Part shown: in pieces, positions 1 to 13,300 of the stretch
How the letters are laid out: each line of letters opens with the position of its first letter
Numbering within the stretch: the first letter of the stretch is position 1
NCBI GenBank assembly: GCA_037349105.1
Contig: JAYJMM010000106.1
Location: 1,178,001-1,242,000 of the forward strand
Reading direction: 5' to 3'
Length of the DNA stretch: 64,000 bases
From: Limnomonas spitsbergensis
Lineage: Eukaryota > Chlorophyta > Chlorophyceae > Chlamydomonadales
The notes under the pieces: model-generated
What the model was told of the DNA's origin: nothing
Database searches by the model: none
What the model saw: the letters and a program-made list of their open reading frames with translations, nothing else
Program-made: the position numbers and the translations under genes

Positions 1-560
1 CCTCCCTCCAGTCAGTCTTTCCTACCCCACAACCAATATATCCTCCCTCCAGTCCCTCTTTCCTACCCCACAACCACGATATCTTCACCCCGAGTCACTC
101 TTTCCTACCCCACAACCACTTGCCCCTCCCCCCAGCCACTCGTTCCTACACTACCCCCCCCCACACACACACAGCCATTCTTTCCTACCCCACAACCCCT
201 GTCTCCTCCCTCCAGTCACTCTTTCCGACCCCACAACCACGCGCTCCTCCCCCCAGCCACTCGTTCCTACACTACCCCCCCCCCCCTACACACACACAGC
301 CACTATTTCCTACCCCACAACCACTCTCTCCTCCCCCCAATCACTCTTTCCTACCCCACAACCACTTGCTCCTCCCCCCGTCACTCTTTCCTACCCCACA
401 GCCACTCGCTCCTCCCCCCAGTCACTCTTTCCTACCCCACAACCACTCGCTCCTCCCCCCAGTCACTTTTTCCTACCCCACAACCATTCGCTCCACCACA
501 ACGCCCACCACTCTTGCCTAACCCCTCTCCCCATCCTCCAAACATCGACATCTCCAAATA
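1..560. repeat. Pyrimidine-rich tandem repeat of about 41 bp
   Basis: Units built on CTTTCCTACCCCACAACCAC and CTCCTCCCCCCAGTCACT recur at least ten times, broken by two CA-rich stretches near 165 and 290. An open frame through it (120-521) is only Pro/Ser/Thr repeat translation. It probably lies in a downstream intron or 3' flank of the minus-strand FIST gene. I see no gene in it. Confidence 0.8.
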
Positions 561-674
561 AACCATTGAAACACTTGCAGAGCACCCACCCCAACACACA
601 GGCACCCACACACATCCTCATAGCCCCCATTCCTAGCTCCCACTCCTAGCAGCACCTCCTGTCATGGTCCTCAC

Positions 675-3600
675 CGAGCAGCCCATGATGTGTTTGAGTG
701 ATGGCACCATCGCCCTCAGCGTAGTCACCACCTGGGGGACAAGCAGGAAGCGGGACATATCATGAGATATGCCGATATGCGGTATGTAAGCATGCCCCCT
801 TTCCCCTCTAGCATGCCCCCTTTCCCCTCTAGCATGCCCCCTTTCCCCTCTAGCATGCCCCCTTTCCCCTCTAGCATGCCCCCTTTCCCCTCTAGCATGC
901 CCCCTTTCCCCTCTAGCATGCCCCCTTTCCCCTCTAGCATGCCCCCTTTCCCCTCTAGCATGCCCCCTTTCCCCTCTAGCATGCCCCCCCCCTAGAATCC
1001 CCCCTCTCCCCCCTAGGATCCCCCCTCTCCCCCCTAGCACCCCCCCCCCCCCCTCAAGCATGCCCCCCCCCCATCTAGCATGCCACTCCCCCCATCTAGC
1101 ATGCCCCCCTAGCACGCCCCCCCCCCATACCTGATCAAACTCAGTGCCCAAGGCACAAGTAGCAAACACGATGGCGAGCTCCGGCTGTGCCTCTGCCCCG
1201 CCAATGGAGGCCAGGATGGTGTCCACGGCCTCTCTGGCAGCTGCCTCCAGGACTGGCAGCTTGGAAACAAAGGAGCCCCACCTGACGGTTCGGTTTAAAA
1301 AAGGGTGAAAGCCTGTCAGAATAAGCAGGGTTACGATGGCCCTGCTCACCGGCAGCTTGGAAAAAAACGAGCCCAACTGACGACCAGGTTTAAAAAAAGG
1401 TGAAAGCCTGTCAGAATGAGCAGGGTTAGGTGGCCCTCCTCACCGCCGCCTGCAGGACCAGCAGCTTGGACACAAACGGACCCCACCTGGGTTAGGTAGA
1501 GATTTTGTGTTCAGGTTTGACAAAGGGTTTCAGACTTGAATGGTGAGGAGAGTGTCCATCAGGGGCGTCCAAGGCCTCCCTGGCAGCTGGGTCCAGGACC
1601 GGCAGCTTGGAAACAAAGGAGCCCCACCTGACGATCAGGATAAGAAAAGGGTGAAAGCCTGTCAGAATTAGTAGGGTTTCCAAGGCCATCCTCACCGCCG
1701 CCTCCAACACCGGCAGCCAAGACACAAAGGTCCCCCACCTGATGATCAGCTTTCAGAAAGGTTTTAAGCCCGTCAGAATGAGTAGGGTTTCCTAGGCCAT
1801 CCTGCACTGCTAGGTCCAGGACCGGCAACTTGGAAACAAAGAAGCCCCACCTGACAATCAAACAAGCTCCACCTGGGGGACAGAGATTGTGATCAAGTTT
1901 GGCAAAGGGATAAAGCCTGTCTGAATGAGTAGGGTTTCGAAGGCCTCCTGCATTTCTAGGCCCAGCACTGTCAGATTGGGGATAACAGGGGACCCATATG
2001 GTAAACAGAGATTATGATCAGCTTTCGAAAGGGATAAAGCCTGTCTGAATGAGTAGGGTTCCTCATGACCCTCCTCACTGCTTAGGTCCAACACCGTCAG
2101 GTTGGAGACAAAAGGGAACACGACCTTGGGGAAAGAGCTTATGATCTAGTTTGGCAAAGGGTTTAAGCCTGCCAGAATGAGGATGTTAGCCAAACGCCCC
2201 CTGCACTGCTAAGGTCTGACACTTTCAACTTGAAAACAAAAGGGGAACCGAGGTGGTGGTAGCAGAGGGCAGCAGATCAGGTTCAAAAAAGGCCCCCCAG
2301 CTCCCGCTCCCTCCTTGTGCAAGATCAGGTTCAAAAAAGGCCCCCCAGCCCCCGCTCCCTCCTTGGGCAAGATCAGCTTCGAAAAAGGCCCCCCAGCCGG
2401 CCAGCCCCCGCTCCCTCCTTGGGCAAGATCAGGTTCAAAAAGGAGCCCCAGCCTCCGCTCCCTCCTTGGGCAAGATCAGGTTAAAAAAAAGGCCCCCCAA
2501 CCCCCGCTCCCTCCTTGGGCAAGATCAGCTTCAAAAAAGGCCCCCCAGCCGGCCAGCCCCCGCTCCCTCCTTGGGCAAAATCAGGTTCAAAAAGGGGCCC
2601 CAGCCTCCGCTCCCTCCTTGGGCAAGATCAGCTTCAAAAAAGGCCCCCAGCCCCCCAGCCCCTGCTCCCTCCTTGGGCAAGATCAGGTTCAAAAAAGGCC
2701 CCCAGCCTCCGCTCCCTCCTTGGGCAAGATCAGGTTCAAAAAAGGCCCCCCAGCCCCTGCTCCCTCCTTGGGCAAGATCAGGTTCAAAAAGGCATGCACA
2801 GCTAGAACTACACACATAGCAGCCAGATTGGGAAAACCATCCCTGGTGTAAGTTAGAGTCGAAATGCAAGCAAGCGCAAGCATCCATGCAGGTTCGTGGG
2901 GATTCGAGCGGCATGACCAGCGAGGCTTGCACATGCACCCGATATGCTGAGAAAAAGCCCATGAGCAAGTGCATGCTTGATGGAGTGACCATGTCTGCCA
3001 TGCAGTCGGCGCATGCTTGTTGAAGAGACCATGTCTGCCATGCAGTCAGCCCCAAACTATCGACACATAAAAATAGACGCGCCCCGCAAGATCTGTGCCA
3101 CGCTGCATGTTGGTAGAGTCTGAGGCTGGGAGGAGGCCGTCCGAGCCATGCAGTGAGCTCCAACGCATCACACAGACACACACACAGATGCTTGAACCAA
3201 CTGGATCTTTGCCTGAGGCAGTTCATACCACGCTGACGGCCGACAGCGGACAGCCTCCTCCTGGCCAGCCTCCTCCCAGCCTCAGACCCTGGTCTGAGGC
3301 TGGGAGGAAGCTGTCACCATGCATGCCATGCAGTCTGCCACAACCCATCAAACACGCACACACATACTTGCCTACCGACCTGATCGTTTCTCCAGAGGCT
3401 GTCCGAACCATGCTGCCGGTGGAAAGGGTCTGAGGCTGTGAGGCCCGCTGCGATGCCTCGCCGGTGGACGAAGACGTATCTCCGCCTGGCTCGCCGCTGG
3501 GGCCCAAGGAGGCACGCAACAGAAATGGAGCATACGGACGCAGCGGTAGTGGTCTTAGGCGGTGGAAATAGGGAGACAGGCGTGAAGGAATGGCGCCAGG

Positions 3601-3837
3601 GGTCAGGGCGAGGCCGCCCGCAGTACGAGGTCGAGGCAGGCTAAGTGCTCCTCTTGACGCACGGGCTTGGGTCACAATCACACGCCGGCATCCCGCTGGC
3701 ATTAATATGTTTCTGGTGGTAGGGCGAAGCCATACAATAACGGGGCCCCGGCGCATACGTGCTTGAAACAAGGTGTGGCAAATTGATATGCTTCCTGGGC
3801 GACTCAACCTAGAATCAGGGTCCATTGTTACATTCAT
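675..3837 (-). CDS. FIST-domain protein, 5' part (three exons seen)
   Basis: Exons on the minus strand: 3837-3380, 1281-1131 and 731-675. The phases join exactly (AG|G between exons 1 and 2, then phase 0). Exon 1 starts at an ATG and encodes about 152 residues rich in Arg, Ser and Pro, as in an organelle-targeting leader; ATGs at 3825 and 3756 are alternative starts. Exon 2 begins WGSFVSKLPVLEAAAREA and holds PELAIVFATCALG. Exon 3 is VVTTLRAMVPSLKHIMGCS. This order (alternating-helix start, hydrophobic strand ending in FA, helix, then GC[ST]) is that of the FIST N-terminal sensory domain. FIST proteins are thought to sense small ligands; the ligand here is unknown. The remaining FIST_N and FIST_C parts lie beyond position 675 or off the window. 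Both sides of the large intron carry junction echoes. Confidence 0.72.
791..990. repeat. 20-bp minisatellite, about 10 units
   Basis: The unit CCCCTTTCCCCTCTAGCATG repeats almost perfectly ten times, then grades into C-rich sequence up to about 1,128. It fills the intron between FIST exons 2 and 3. Open frames on both strands here come only from the repeat. Confidence 0.95.
1282..2250 (-). repeat. Junction echoes of the FIST exon 2 acceptor
   Basis: On the minus strand the sequence around the exon 2 start (CAG|GTGGGGCTCCTTTG...) is repeated six or seven times with growing divergence. Copies end near 1377, 1488, 1630, 1741 and 1853, and weaker ones continue to about 2,240. Most still have an AG followed by a GTGGGG-like start. 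Unit spacing is about 95-145 bp. They lie on the intron side, so only the copy nearest to 1281 connects to the rest of the exon. Confidence 0.8.
2270..2800. repeat. 45-60 bp minisatellite in the FIST intron
   Basis: About eleven units of GGCAAGATCAGGTTCAAAAA followed by a CCCCAGCCCCCGCTCCCTCC-type block. Some units carry an extra CCAGCCGG segment. The frames 2253-2819, 2315-2851 and 2531-3226 are repeat translations. Confidence 0.9.
2960..3379 (-). repeat. Junction echoes of the FIST exon 1 donor
   Basis: Short copies of the end of exon 1 (minus strand; on the plus strand a CCATGCAGTC or CCATGCTGCCGG block beside CTGAGGCTGGGAGG) recur near 2990, 3045, 3120, 3225 and 3300. They lie inside the intron just after the donor. 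Together with the acceptor echoes further left, this intron is bounded on both sides by copies of its own exons. Confidence 0.55.
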
Positions 3838-4322
3838 TGAACGCTTCAGTGAGGCGGGACGCGATTGCCTGCTCAGGAAATTCCGAAAATTCGGAGGCGA
3901 GAGGTGTAGGTTCTGGAGCGACCCTCGCGTCAGCAAAGATTCGGAGACAGGTTTTAACAGATTTAAAACCGTCGCTTCAGGTTCGCTTCACCATGTGCCC
4001 AGCTGCTGTCCTCGTCTCCCACCTAGTGCCATCGACATTCCCTGCAAGGCTGTCCGCCAACCGACAAACTTGTTCACCCCCAACTTGACCAAATCATTGG
4101 CTAACGCGCTCTCAGAACCATCCTCGTAGCCTCACATCCCCGCACAGCAACAAAAAGAAACCGAAAGCGTGACACACGAACACTGAACCAGCGTCGACCA
4201 GCTTTCCACACCGGGAGGACCAACCGCAGCTGTTGTGCATGGGTCCAGGCGATCTTGAGGAACTGTGCCTGTTTCCCCGCCTCCGTACCCGCTCGAGGCG
4301 CCCAGCGCCCCGGCTATATTCC
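3838..4322. promoter_or_regulatory. Divergent intergenic region between FIST and LRR genes
   Basis: About 485 bp separate the two presumed start codons, which point away from each other, so this stretch should hold both promoters and both 5' UTRs. I see no clear TATA box or repeat. A TTG/ATG frame at 4233-4239 is in frame with the LRR start and would add about 28 residues ahead of the signal peptide. Confidence 0.45.
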
Positions 4323-7300
4323 ATGTCGCCCATGGGCGCAGCAGCCTGCTGGTCCACGCTACTGGCCGTGGGTCTGCTCGCCCATGCGGCCACTGGGCAG
4401 GGTGCCGTCACCAGCCGCGGAGATCTCCTCAGCCTCTGTGGTAGCTCCTCTGCCACGCTGACGCCCAACCTAGGAGACTGTTACATCAACGCAGAGATCG
4501 CAGAGGACGACACCAACGAGTACACAATCAAGGTGCTGCCAGCGGGGGGGTTTTAGGGAGGCATGAGCTAAACACTTAGATTGAGGTGCATGGGCACTGC
4601 CAGCTGGGGGGTTGTGTGTGGCTGCCAGCTGGGGGGAAAGACGTCAGGGACTGAACTGGTGGAGGGGGAAGATGGCATAAACTGTTGTGAGAGAGGGGGG
4701 CATGAGCTGGTGTGGTGGTGGTGGGGGGGGGCATATGCTTAGTACCAGATCGGGGCACTGGGATCTGGCCAGTCTAAGTATTGGGACGTCAGGGACTCTG
4801 GGGCATGCACTCGACTGGTGGATGTTGATATATATCAGCCAAGCGCGTTGATCAACAGTGGATAGGTATAGCAGCAGCAGCAGCTGGATGGTGGGAGCGG
4901 AGGGTTGATGGTTGCGGCCTGTGGCACCCATGCTGCATGCTGCATATGTGGGGCCAGTGAGACTCACATGCCTCGAAGATCACACGTCTGGCCCACATGA
5001 TTGCAGGCTGCTACTGCTGCTACTGCTCATGCTGCTGCTACTGTTCCTGCTATTGTTGCTGTTGCTGCTACTACTGCTGCTACAGCTGCTGCTACTGCTA
5101 CTGCTACCACTGGTACTGCTATGCTTTCGATGCTGCTGCTGCTGATATCGCTGTTGCTGCTGCAGCGATACCAATTCGTATTCGAGCTCTCGTCAATATT
5201 TCACACATTCAGCTATTGTGCCCTTTGCATATGAAGCTGTTGAGCAGAGTTGACACAGTGTGCAAAAGTTGTATGGACAGTTGAGCTGCTGCACTTCTTA
5301 ATGCGAATCAGTGTTTTTTCTCAGTGCGCACCTGTGGGGCCATCTTGGGGGTGCGCACCTGGGGGCCATCTTGGGGGGGCCTAGGGGCGCAACCGGGGGC
5401 CATCTTGGGGGGGCTACCAGGCTGCCACCACTGGGCAGATTGGTACCAATCCTCAACCCGTGCTTGGCGGCCTTAGCAACAGGGCTGCTCCAAGCCCTGC
5501 AAGCTGTAAGCCGGTTTTTAGTTAAAGTGTGGTTGAAACACCCTTCAGTACAGTCCTGTGCATATCGTGAATCAAGTCGCAGCATGCATGCAGCCATCAT
5601 CAAGCCAGGGTTAAGGGCGAAGCGTCCATTCAAGGGCCTCGATCCAATGGGCAAAGCAGTGCTGTTGTTTTAGGCAGCGCGACACATGAAGGATAAATCA
5701 ATTCCCTCGCATAAGCCACCTCCCTCACGAAAATGACTCCCCTTGTAAAACTGGTGACAAGCCTGATCGAACGCATCATCCGGTGCACCACAGGAGTGAA
5801 GCGCTACTATTTGCCTCGGTTGGCAGGTTGGATTAATGGTGTGCATCAGAAAGGGCTGTAAATGGAGCTGAATTTAGACCAATCTGGAACGTAACGATCA
5901 AAATCTAACGATCTGAGCCAAGGTTTAATGCCAATTCTAATTTTCTAGTTTTATATAACCTATATATGGATGGATCCTCTCTTGAGGCTGACAATGTAGG
6001 CATGCACTGCCATCACCACAGGGGTATGGTATTTGTTTCATGGGCTGTGGCCATGTGTTTATTTCATGGGGCGAAAGTCATGACCATTCCTTCAAAACAA
6101 TTGAGAGAGCTGTGCACATAAATCATGATGCCATGATGCATAGCAACACCTTCCATTCATTGCATTGGGCTCATGCATGCATCTGCTAATTCAGGTGGAT
6201 GTGTGCAATTCTTGCATGAACCCATGCCCTTCTGTATCACTGGTGTATTACCTTAAACCTCGACCCTGAACCCTAAGCCAGTGCTGCTCACCTTTTTGCA
6301 GGAAGATGAGCAACCTTCCATACCAACATCTTCACCGTGACCTGCATCACAAATGAACTTTTTAGAACAGCGGAGAACCTCTTGCCAGGTGGTGGCCATG
6401 CTATGCAGGTGGTTGCAGGTTCCACACACATCGTCCTGCAGCTTCTTTACTGTGATCTGCATGGAACTTTAAACTCGTTTGAGGCGAAGGGAAACTCCTT
6501 ACCCGGTGGTGGCCATGCCCTGCAGGTGGCGGCAGGTTCCACATTCATCTTCCTAGTGCAGACCAAGGCCTTGAGTGGGGACGTGGATCTGTGAGTGGTG
6601 ATCCCAGCCTAACCGTTGCGTCACTTTTTAACAGCAACATCATCTTTCCGCGCATACTCACATGCTTGAATGCACACAACACACAGACATCCACACTTTC
6701 AAACATGCAGCCCTCCCTGGAGGGGATTGTATGGAAGGAGCTGCAGATGGATCCACAGCATTTCACTTCAGGGTGTAGGGTTCAGGATAAAAACCCTCAA
6801 CCCTAAACTAGGGGTGCATGGAAGGAGCTGCAGATCAGCAGATAGATTCACAGCATTTCTCTGTAGATTCTACAGGCTTCAGCACATTCAATGAGTGAAA
6901 ATCCTAAAATAAACCAACTACTCACACCCACCCCCCACCCCCGTTTCCTGCTGCCTAAACCCTTAACCCTAAAACAAACCACCTGCCCCCCCCCCCCCAT
7001 TCCTGCCGCCTAAACCCTCACCCTAAAATACACCAACTGCCCCCACCCCCCCACCCCTGTTTCCTACTGCATTAACCCTACACCCTAAAAACAACCTGCG
7101 TCCTGATGCATAAACCCTGAACCCTGCATGGCTACATACAAACCAACTGTTCCCCCTCCACACACCCGGTCTCCTGCTGCCTTAACCCTACACCCTAAAA
7201 TAACCCGATTCCTGCCCCCCGTTTCCTGATGCATAAACCCTGAACCCTGCATGGCTACATACAAACCAACTGCCCCCCCCTCCACACACCCGGTTTCTTG

Positions 7301-10300
7301 CTGCCTTAAACCTACACTCTAAAATAACCCGATATCTGCCCCCCGTTTCCTGATGCATAAACCCTAAACCCTACATGGCTACATACAAACCTACTGCCCC
7401 CCCTCCACACACCCGGTTTCCTGCTGCCTAAACCCTAAGTCCCAAAGCCAAGAAAAAAGTGCTCCCACTCCCCTTTTTCTCCTGCTGCCTAAACCTTAAA
7501 CCCTTAAGGCAATCCCATTGCTCCCCCTCCCCCCACCCCCCCGCCTGTCTCTTGCCACCTAAACCTTAAACCCTAAAAGCGACCCAATTGCTCCCACCCC
7601 TGCTCCCCTCCCGTCTCCTGCTGCCAGGTCCATAACTCTGCCTAATGGCAACGTGCTGCTGTCTAACCAGCGCATGGGGGAGCAAGTACTGTGGCTACCG
7701 GCAGCCAATTTGCTGCCGGGCACCTACACCATACGCGTCATGGGGTATGCGTACTGGACATACTATCAGGTCAGTGTGCAGGGCTGTGTTGACTAGCCCT
7801 ACTGCATGATCTTCAGGTTTTAACCCTTAACCCTGCTTGACAATAGGCATACTCGCAGGCCAGTGTGAAGTGTGAAGTATATACAAATATACAAATAAGC
7901 AGGGTTGTACAATACGGCACGATACGGCATGATAGGGCACAGGTCAGGCACTGGGGCCGGATTGTACCACCAAGGAAGTTTATATGGCACGACACTACTG
8001 CACTATTCGGCATTGGTTAATCGGATTGCGCTACCATGAGGGGAAATGCTCATACTTAGACTCTAGGACGCATGATCTAGGGTTAATCCCTATTGCATAT
8101 TTTTTTCGGATTTGAACCTGAAACAGGGATACAACCAGATTGGGGTTTAGGATTCACAGTCACACTCAAGGATGTTTGCTCCAGGGTTTTGCTGTTAAGG
8201 TCCAAGAGTACAGGGTTCAGGCCCAGGGATCAGAAAGAAGGAAAGAAAGCTACGCCCTACTAGGGCGTGGAGGTTAAGGAAGCAGCGCAGCTTAGGGCTG
8301 TAGCCACATCCGCGCCGCTACCGTTGAAATGCCTGGAAGGGTACAAGGTTCAGGTCTAAGGGTTCAGGTCCAAGGGTGCAGGTCCACGGGCTCAGGTCAA
8401 AGGCTTCAGGGAGCACTGTCCAGGGTGGTGGGTTTGTGATAGGGCTTTAAGGTAGCGGTGTCGACAATTGTCGTCCACTGATTTTCAATACGCTAGATCT
8501 TGCGCTCCAAATGATGAATTGAATTTGGGGTCTTCCAGGGGGGAGACATTTTCCTCACTAACTACAGCAACCTCAGTTGATAAATAATTTCATATGTGTG
8601 TTCAGTGTAAAGAGCCCCGCCTCGCTCTATCCTGTCTGTGTCTCCATGATATCTCTCGAATCATTATACACAGTCCATGTCATACCAAGGTGTCCCTCAG
8701 TACGTCTTGTACAGCCTCAGAACTAGTAGCATGGTAATTTACACAAACCTGGCCTTGCCAGCCTTTGAACCCGGGTTTGAAAGCCTCAACCCTGATGCCA
8801 ACTTTATTTTGAACATTCAAACCCTGAATGCTGCCCCAAGGTCACGGTTCAAACCCAGAGCAGCGTCATGTTGGTTCCGAAGGAGCTGCCGGCATTGCAG
8901 GTGGGAAAGACTTGGCGACAGGTTTGAAGTGTTCCCGGTTATTACTGCATTAGGCGATCCGTAATGGCATTATCCCAAGCCTCACTTTTACGGGCCTGGT
9001 AGCGCATGTGCACGGCTACACCTTCCCTTGTTCTTAAGGACACCGTTTTTGTGGCAGCCCTAAACCCTCAACCTCGAAGATGAATGGTAATACCTCCCCT
9101 TGCGTTTGAGTGTCTGTCGTGGGATTCCCTTCTGCATGGCGGCATAACACTCATGCATGGAACATATCACTCCTTATGCAGCGGGTGCTGTGACTCACAT
9201 GTCACACTTTGTCACGCATATGACATACGGGTGTGTCCGTATTCTACACGTCGACACTCACGGTTTGTATGATGCCACCCCACCACATTCAGGCGTTTGA
9301 GAGATTGTGTGACTTCAATGACACAACGGTGCCGGACATGTGCAATGTACTGCGAGCTGCGGTACAGCCAGGTCACTCAAGTGAGAGGGCAGAAGTGTAA
9401 TGGTGTAATGTCTGGATTGGTGTGATGTGTGATGTCGTCTCTGCTGTGTTGGCAGGTCACAAGTAAAGCCTATGAATAGCTACCAGGCTAGATGCGCATT
9501 GGGCTGTTGAGCTTCATTGAATAACTTGCTCAAGTGCACACGTTGAACACGAAGCGTCCCCTGCTTGATGTGACACAGAACACTGGTCGTCACTAGAGAT
9601 TGCACACATGGGGTTGACGGGGACAGCTGGCTACAAGGGCTCTCGCGGCAGGAAAACAAAACCCAATACCCTGAACCCTACAACTTTTGTTGCGGCAGTG
9701 ACACTCTTTTTGGCACTCGAATTTCACACTTTCCATGCAGGATATTTATGCTGAATGGTTGATCAGGTGTAGGGTGTGCCTAAATGCGTATCACATGGTG
9801 CTCTGTCTGTGGACATGACTGGTATGCGTAAACATGCAGTACATCTGTTAGATGCCTCGTCCTTGTCACGCATAATGACGTCCACACTTTCTCTCTGTGT
9901 CGTCCACACTTTCTCACACTTCAGGCAAGGGGGTTAACTGATGACGTCTCTCCCACTCCCTCTTGATTTCAGTGTCCGACGATATCTGTTCTCAGCCTCC
10001 AAGTATGTGCGACTCAGACGGCCACCTGGTCAAGTTCGTGTTGATGGCTTCAGATATGGGGGGGAATGTGCAGGTGAGGGCTTGGTTGCATGTTAGTGCA
10101 ATCCACCTGTACCTTTGCAGTATTATTCTGCATTGGTAGTACAGTTCGTCTAAACCTGTACCATATCATTCTACATTGGTAGTACAATCCGGCTTCACCT
10201 GTGCCGCATCGTGCTGCCTAGGGGGTTGGCTGAACATGCAATTCGTTTAGGTGTTTTTATAACAAAACTTGTGCGTCCATCTTAACACGTTTTTCATGAC

Positions 10301-13300
10301 GACCAGTCAGTGTGATCAGGGCGTGCAGCGGAATCGGTGGTTGAGGGTTTGGGGGGAAGGCGAGCATGCATTCATGCTACGATGTGGAGGAACAGGGTTT
10401 TTGTGTAAGGATCACCAAAACCTGCCCTTCACATAGTGGAGGGGCGGGTTTGTTTTGGATGTGAGGGTCCGCCTCAGCTCTCCAGTGAGGAGCCGCGGCG
10501 TAACCTCCTCGAGTTCAATTTAGGTCCCAGACGGGAAGTGCGCAAAAGCCGCAAGGCGGGATATGTTGGCTTGGTCGCATATCCTCCATCTTCCGCTGTG
10601 ACGTACACTGATTTACTTCAGGTCACTGGGCTTCACCTGTGCCACATGGTCCTGCCTAGGGGCTTGGCTGAACATGCAAGTCGTTAAGGTGTTACAGCAA
10701 CAACCTTGTGCGTCAAATTTCAAACATTTTTCATGAGGACCAGTCCGTGTGATCAGGACGTGCAGCAGAATCGGTGTGGGGGCAGGCGAGCATTCGTGCT
10801 TCGACGCTGGCTTGGTCGCATATTTACTATCCTCCGCTGACGTGACGTACAGACTTGCACTGATTTTATTTCAGGTCACTGGACTGCCCTCGGAGCTTGC
10901 GCTGCTGCAGAGCTTAACAGCACTGGATCTGTCCACCAACTTTGTGTTGGGTGAGTTGGATCTGGCCATCAACTAGGTGCTGGTTAAGCGCTGGCCCTCT
11001 GGGAAAAGAGGGGGGGCGTTGTATTTTTGTTTTTAACTTGAACCCATCCACTCATTTTGGTTCGTTTTCTAGCAAATTTGAATGTCATGCATGTCATGGG
11101 CCTGCTGACTTCATCAAGTATGGATCCCAGGTTTGAGATAAAATCTGTTTCCAACAGTTTAAATTACTTCAGATTCCAATTTCGTATTTGAATCCGTTTG
11201 CCCATCAGCCCCCCCACCTTGGACACCATGGGCGTTTGATCCTCCTTGAAAACAGGATGTTTATGCACTTTTTTATTTGACTCTCCATCCATTCTGATCA
11301 GGGATCCTGATCTCTCTCTAGCGGTCACTTTAAGCAGCTTGGTCAGCCTTGTGTCGAAGATGCCTCTGCTCCAGCACTTGATCCTCCTTTTAAACAGGAT
11401 TCGTGACTTGAATTTTCATTTGAATTGTATATCCATCCTGATACCACCCTTCAGACACCATGAGCAGCTTGGTCAGCCTAGTATCGAAGATGCCTCTGCT
11501 CCAGCACTTGATCCTCCTTTAAAACATGATTCCTTACTTGAATCTTCATATGAATTGAATATCCATCCTGATACCTTCCTCCGAACACCATGAGCAGCTT
11601 GGTCAGCCTTGTATCCAAGATGCCTCTGCTCCAGCATTTGATCCTCATTCAGTACAGGATGTCTGACTTCAGTTTTCATTTGAATTTGCATCCATCCTGA
11701 TACCTCCCCTCAGACACCATGAGCAGCTTGGTCAGCCTTGTATCCAAGATGCCTCTGCTCCAGCATTTGATCCTCATTCAGTACAGGATGTCTGACTTCA
11801 GTTTTCATTTGAATTTGCATCCATCCTGATACCTCCCTTCAGACACCATGAGCAGCTTGGTCAGCCTTGTATCCAAGATGCCTCTGCTCCAGCATTTGAT
11901 CCTCATTCAGTACAGGATGTCTGACTTCAGTTTTCATTTGAATTTGCATCCATCCTGATACCTCCCTTCAGACACCATGAGCAGCTTGGTCAGCCTTGTA
12001 TCCAAGATGCCTCTGCTCCAGCATTTGATCCTCATTCAGGACAGGATCCAGGGACAGCTTGACTGCGCACTCTTCAACCACCCCAACTTAACGGTGAGGG
12101 GCAGTCAGGGGGCTATAGATTTTTGTTGCCAAAACCGGAACAAAAATACCAGGTGAGGGGCCTGCAGCAAAAATTGCCAAAACCGAGATACCAGGGGGCT
12201 GTAGCAAAATTATTGTTTGGGTCCCGTCGGGTGAAAGGTGGATAGGGGAGGGTTGTCTGTGGGAACCTACGGGATGGGGGAACCTACGGGATGGGGGGGA
12301 GTAAATCCACCTATGATGGGGCACCCTCCCCTGAGTACCCATCATGTGAGGAGAATATAAGGGGCATGGAGGGGAGGTAAATGGAGAGGGCATGTGTTGG
12401 AGGGGGGGGGGGGGCAGAAACAGTTTGGCGGGGCAATCAGGGCAGAGGAGACTGCTTGCAGGGGCACAAAGGAGCACTGGCCTTTACCGCCGGGGAGGGG
12501 GGCAGAGGGGGCGGGGCCCTTGGTCTACACCTTGATATACCCCGATAACAGCCTGTATGTGTGGTGAGAAAGGGACATATAAGTGTGAATTCCATCCACT
12601 TCACAGAGCACATGCTGCCTCATCGGTCATTTCTGCCCCCCAGGCAATCCCTGTTCATACCTGTCCTCCGCATCATACCTTCAAACCATTGTCCATACCT
12701 GCCCTCCGTTCGACACTCTCATGCTCAAGTTTATGCCTGTCCCCCACTGCCTCTCCAGGTCATATACCTAAACAATGGCAATCTGCTATTAGGCTCTCTC
12801 CCTTCATGCATTTTTGCGTCACCTACGCTGGTGCAGTTGTCCCTCTCCGGTAAGACAAACATGATTTCCAGCATTGCTGCAGCTGTCTCTATCTCGTCAG
12901 GCCGTTTGATTTCAAATCTAGCTTCAGAGCTCGGTAGCAGGTGGTGCACCCAGACAGGCTGCAGGGTTTATGCGAGTACCATATTCGGGATTATGAATGT
13001 TCCGTGGGGCAATGACAGGGGTTGTATGGATACTGTGTCCCCAAACAACATGCGGAGACACACCAGCGGCAGGGGACGAGTGTCTACTGAGACAGAGGCA
13101 TGGGCATATGTTTCCAAAGATAGCATGTGTCCAATTATGGCACGTGTGTCCAGACAGGGCACCTGTCCCCACAGATGGAATGTGTCTCCACAGACGGCAC
13201 GCAAACATTCACATCATGGACAAGTTTAGGAAACTCACTGCTATCCCCCCCCAACCTTCAAAATATGCAATTCATTAAAAATGCTTGAGGTGTGAGAAAG

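Noticed and set aside
4912..5284. Leu-, Cys-, Ala- and Ser-rich frames on both strands
   Set aside because: They come from the CTG microsatellite in LRR intron 1.
11330..12093. CRISPR-like regular direct repeats (also 30040-30640 and 35560-36345)
   Set aside because: Units are contiguous tandem copies without unique spacers, they include exon sequence, and the genome is eukaryotic.
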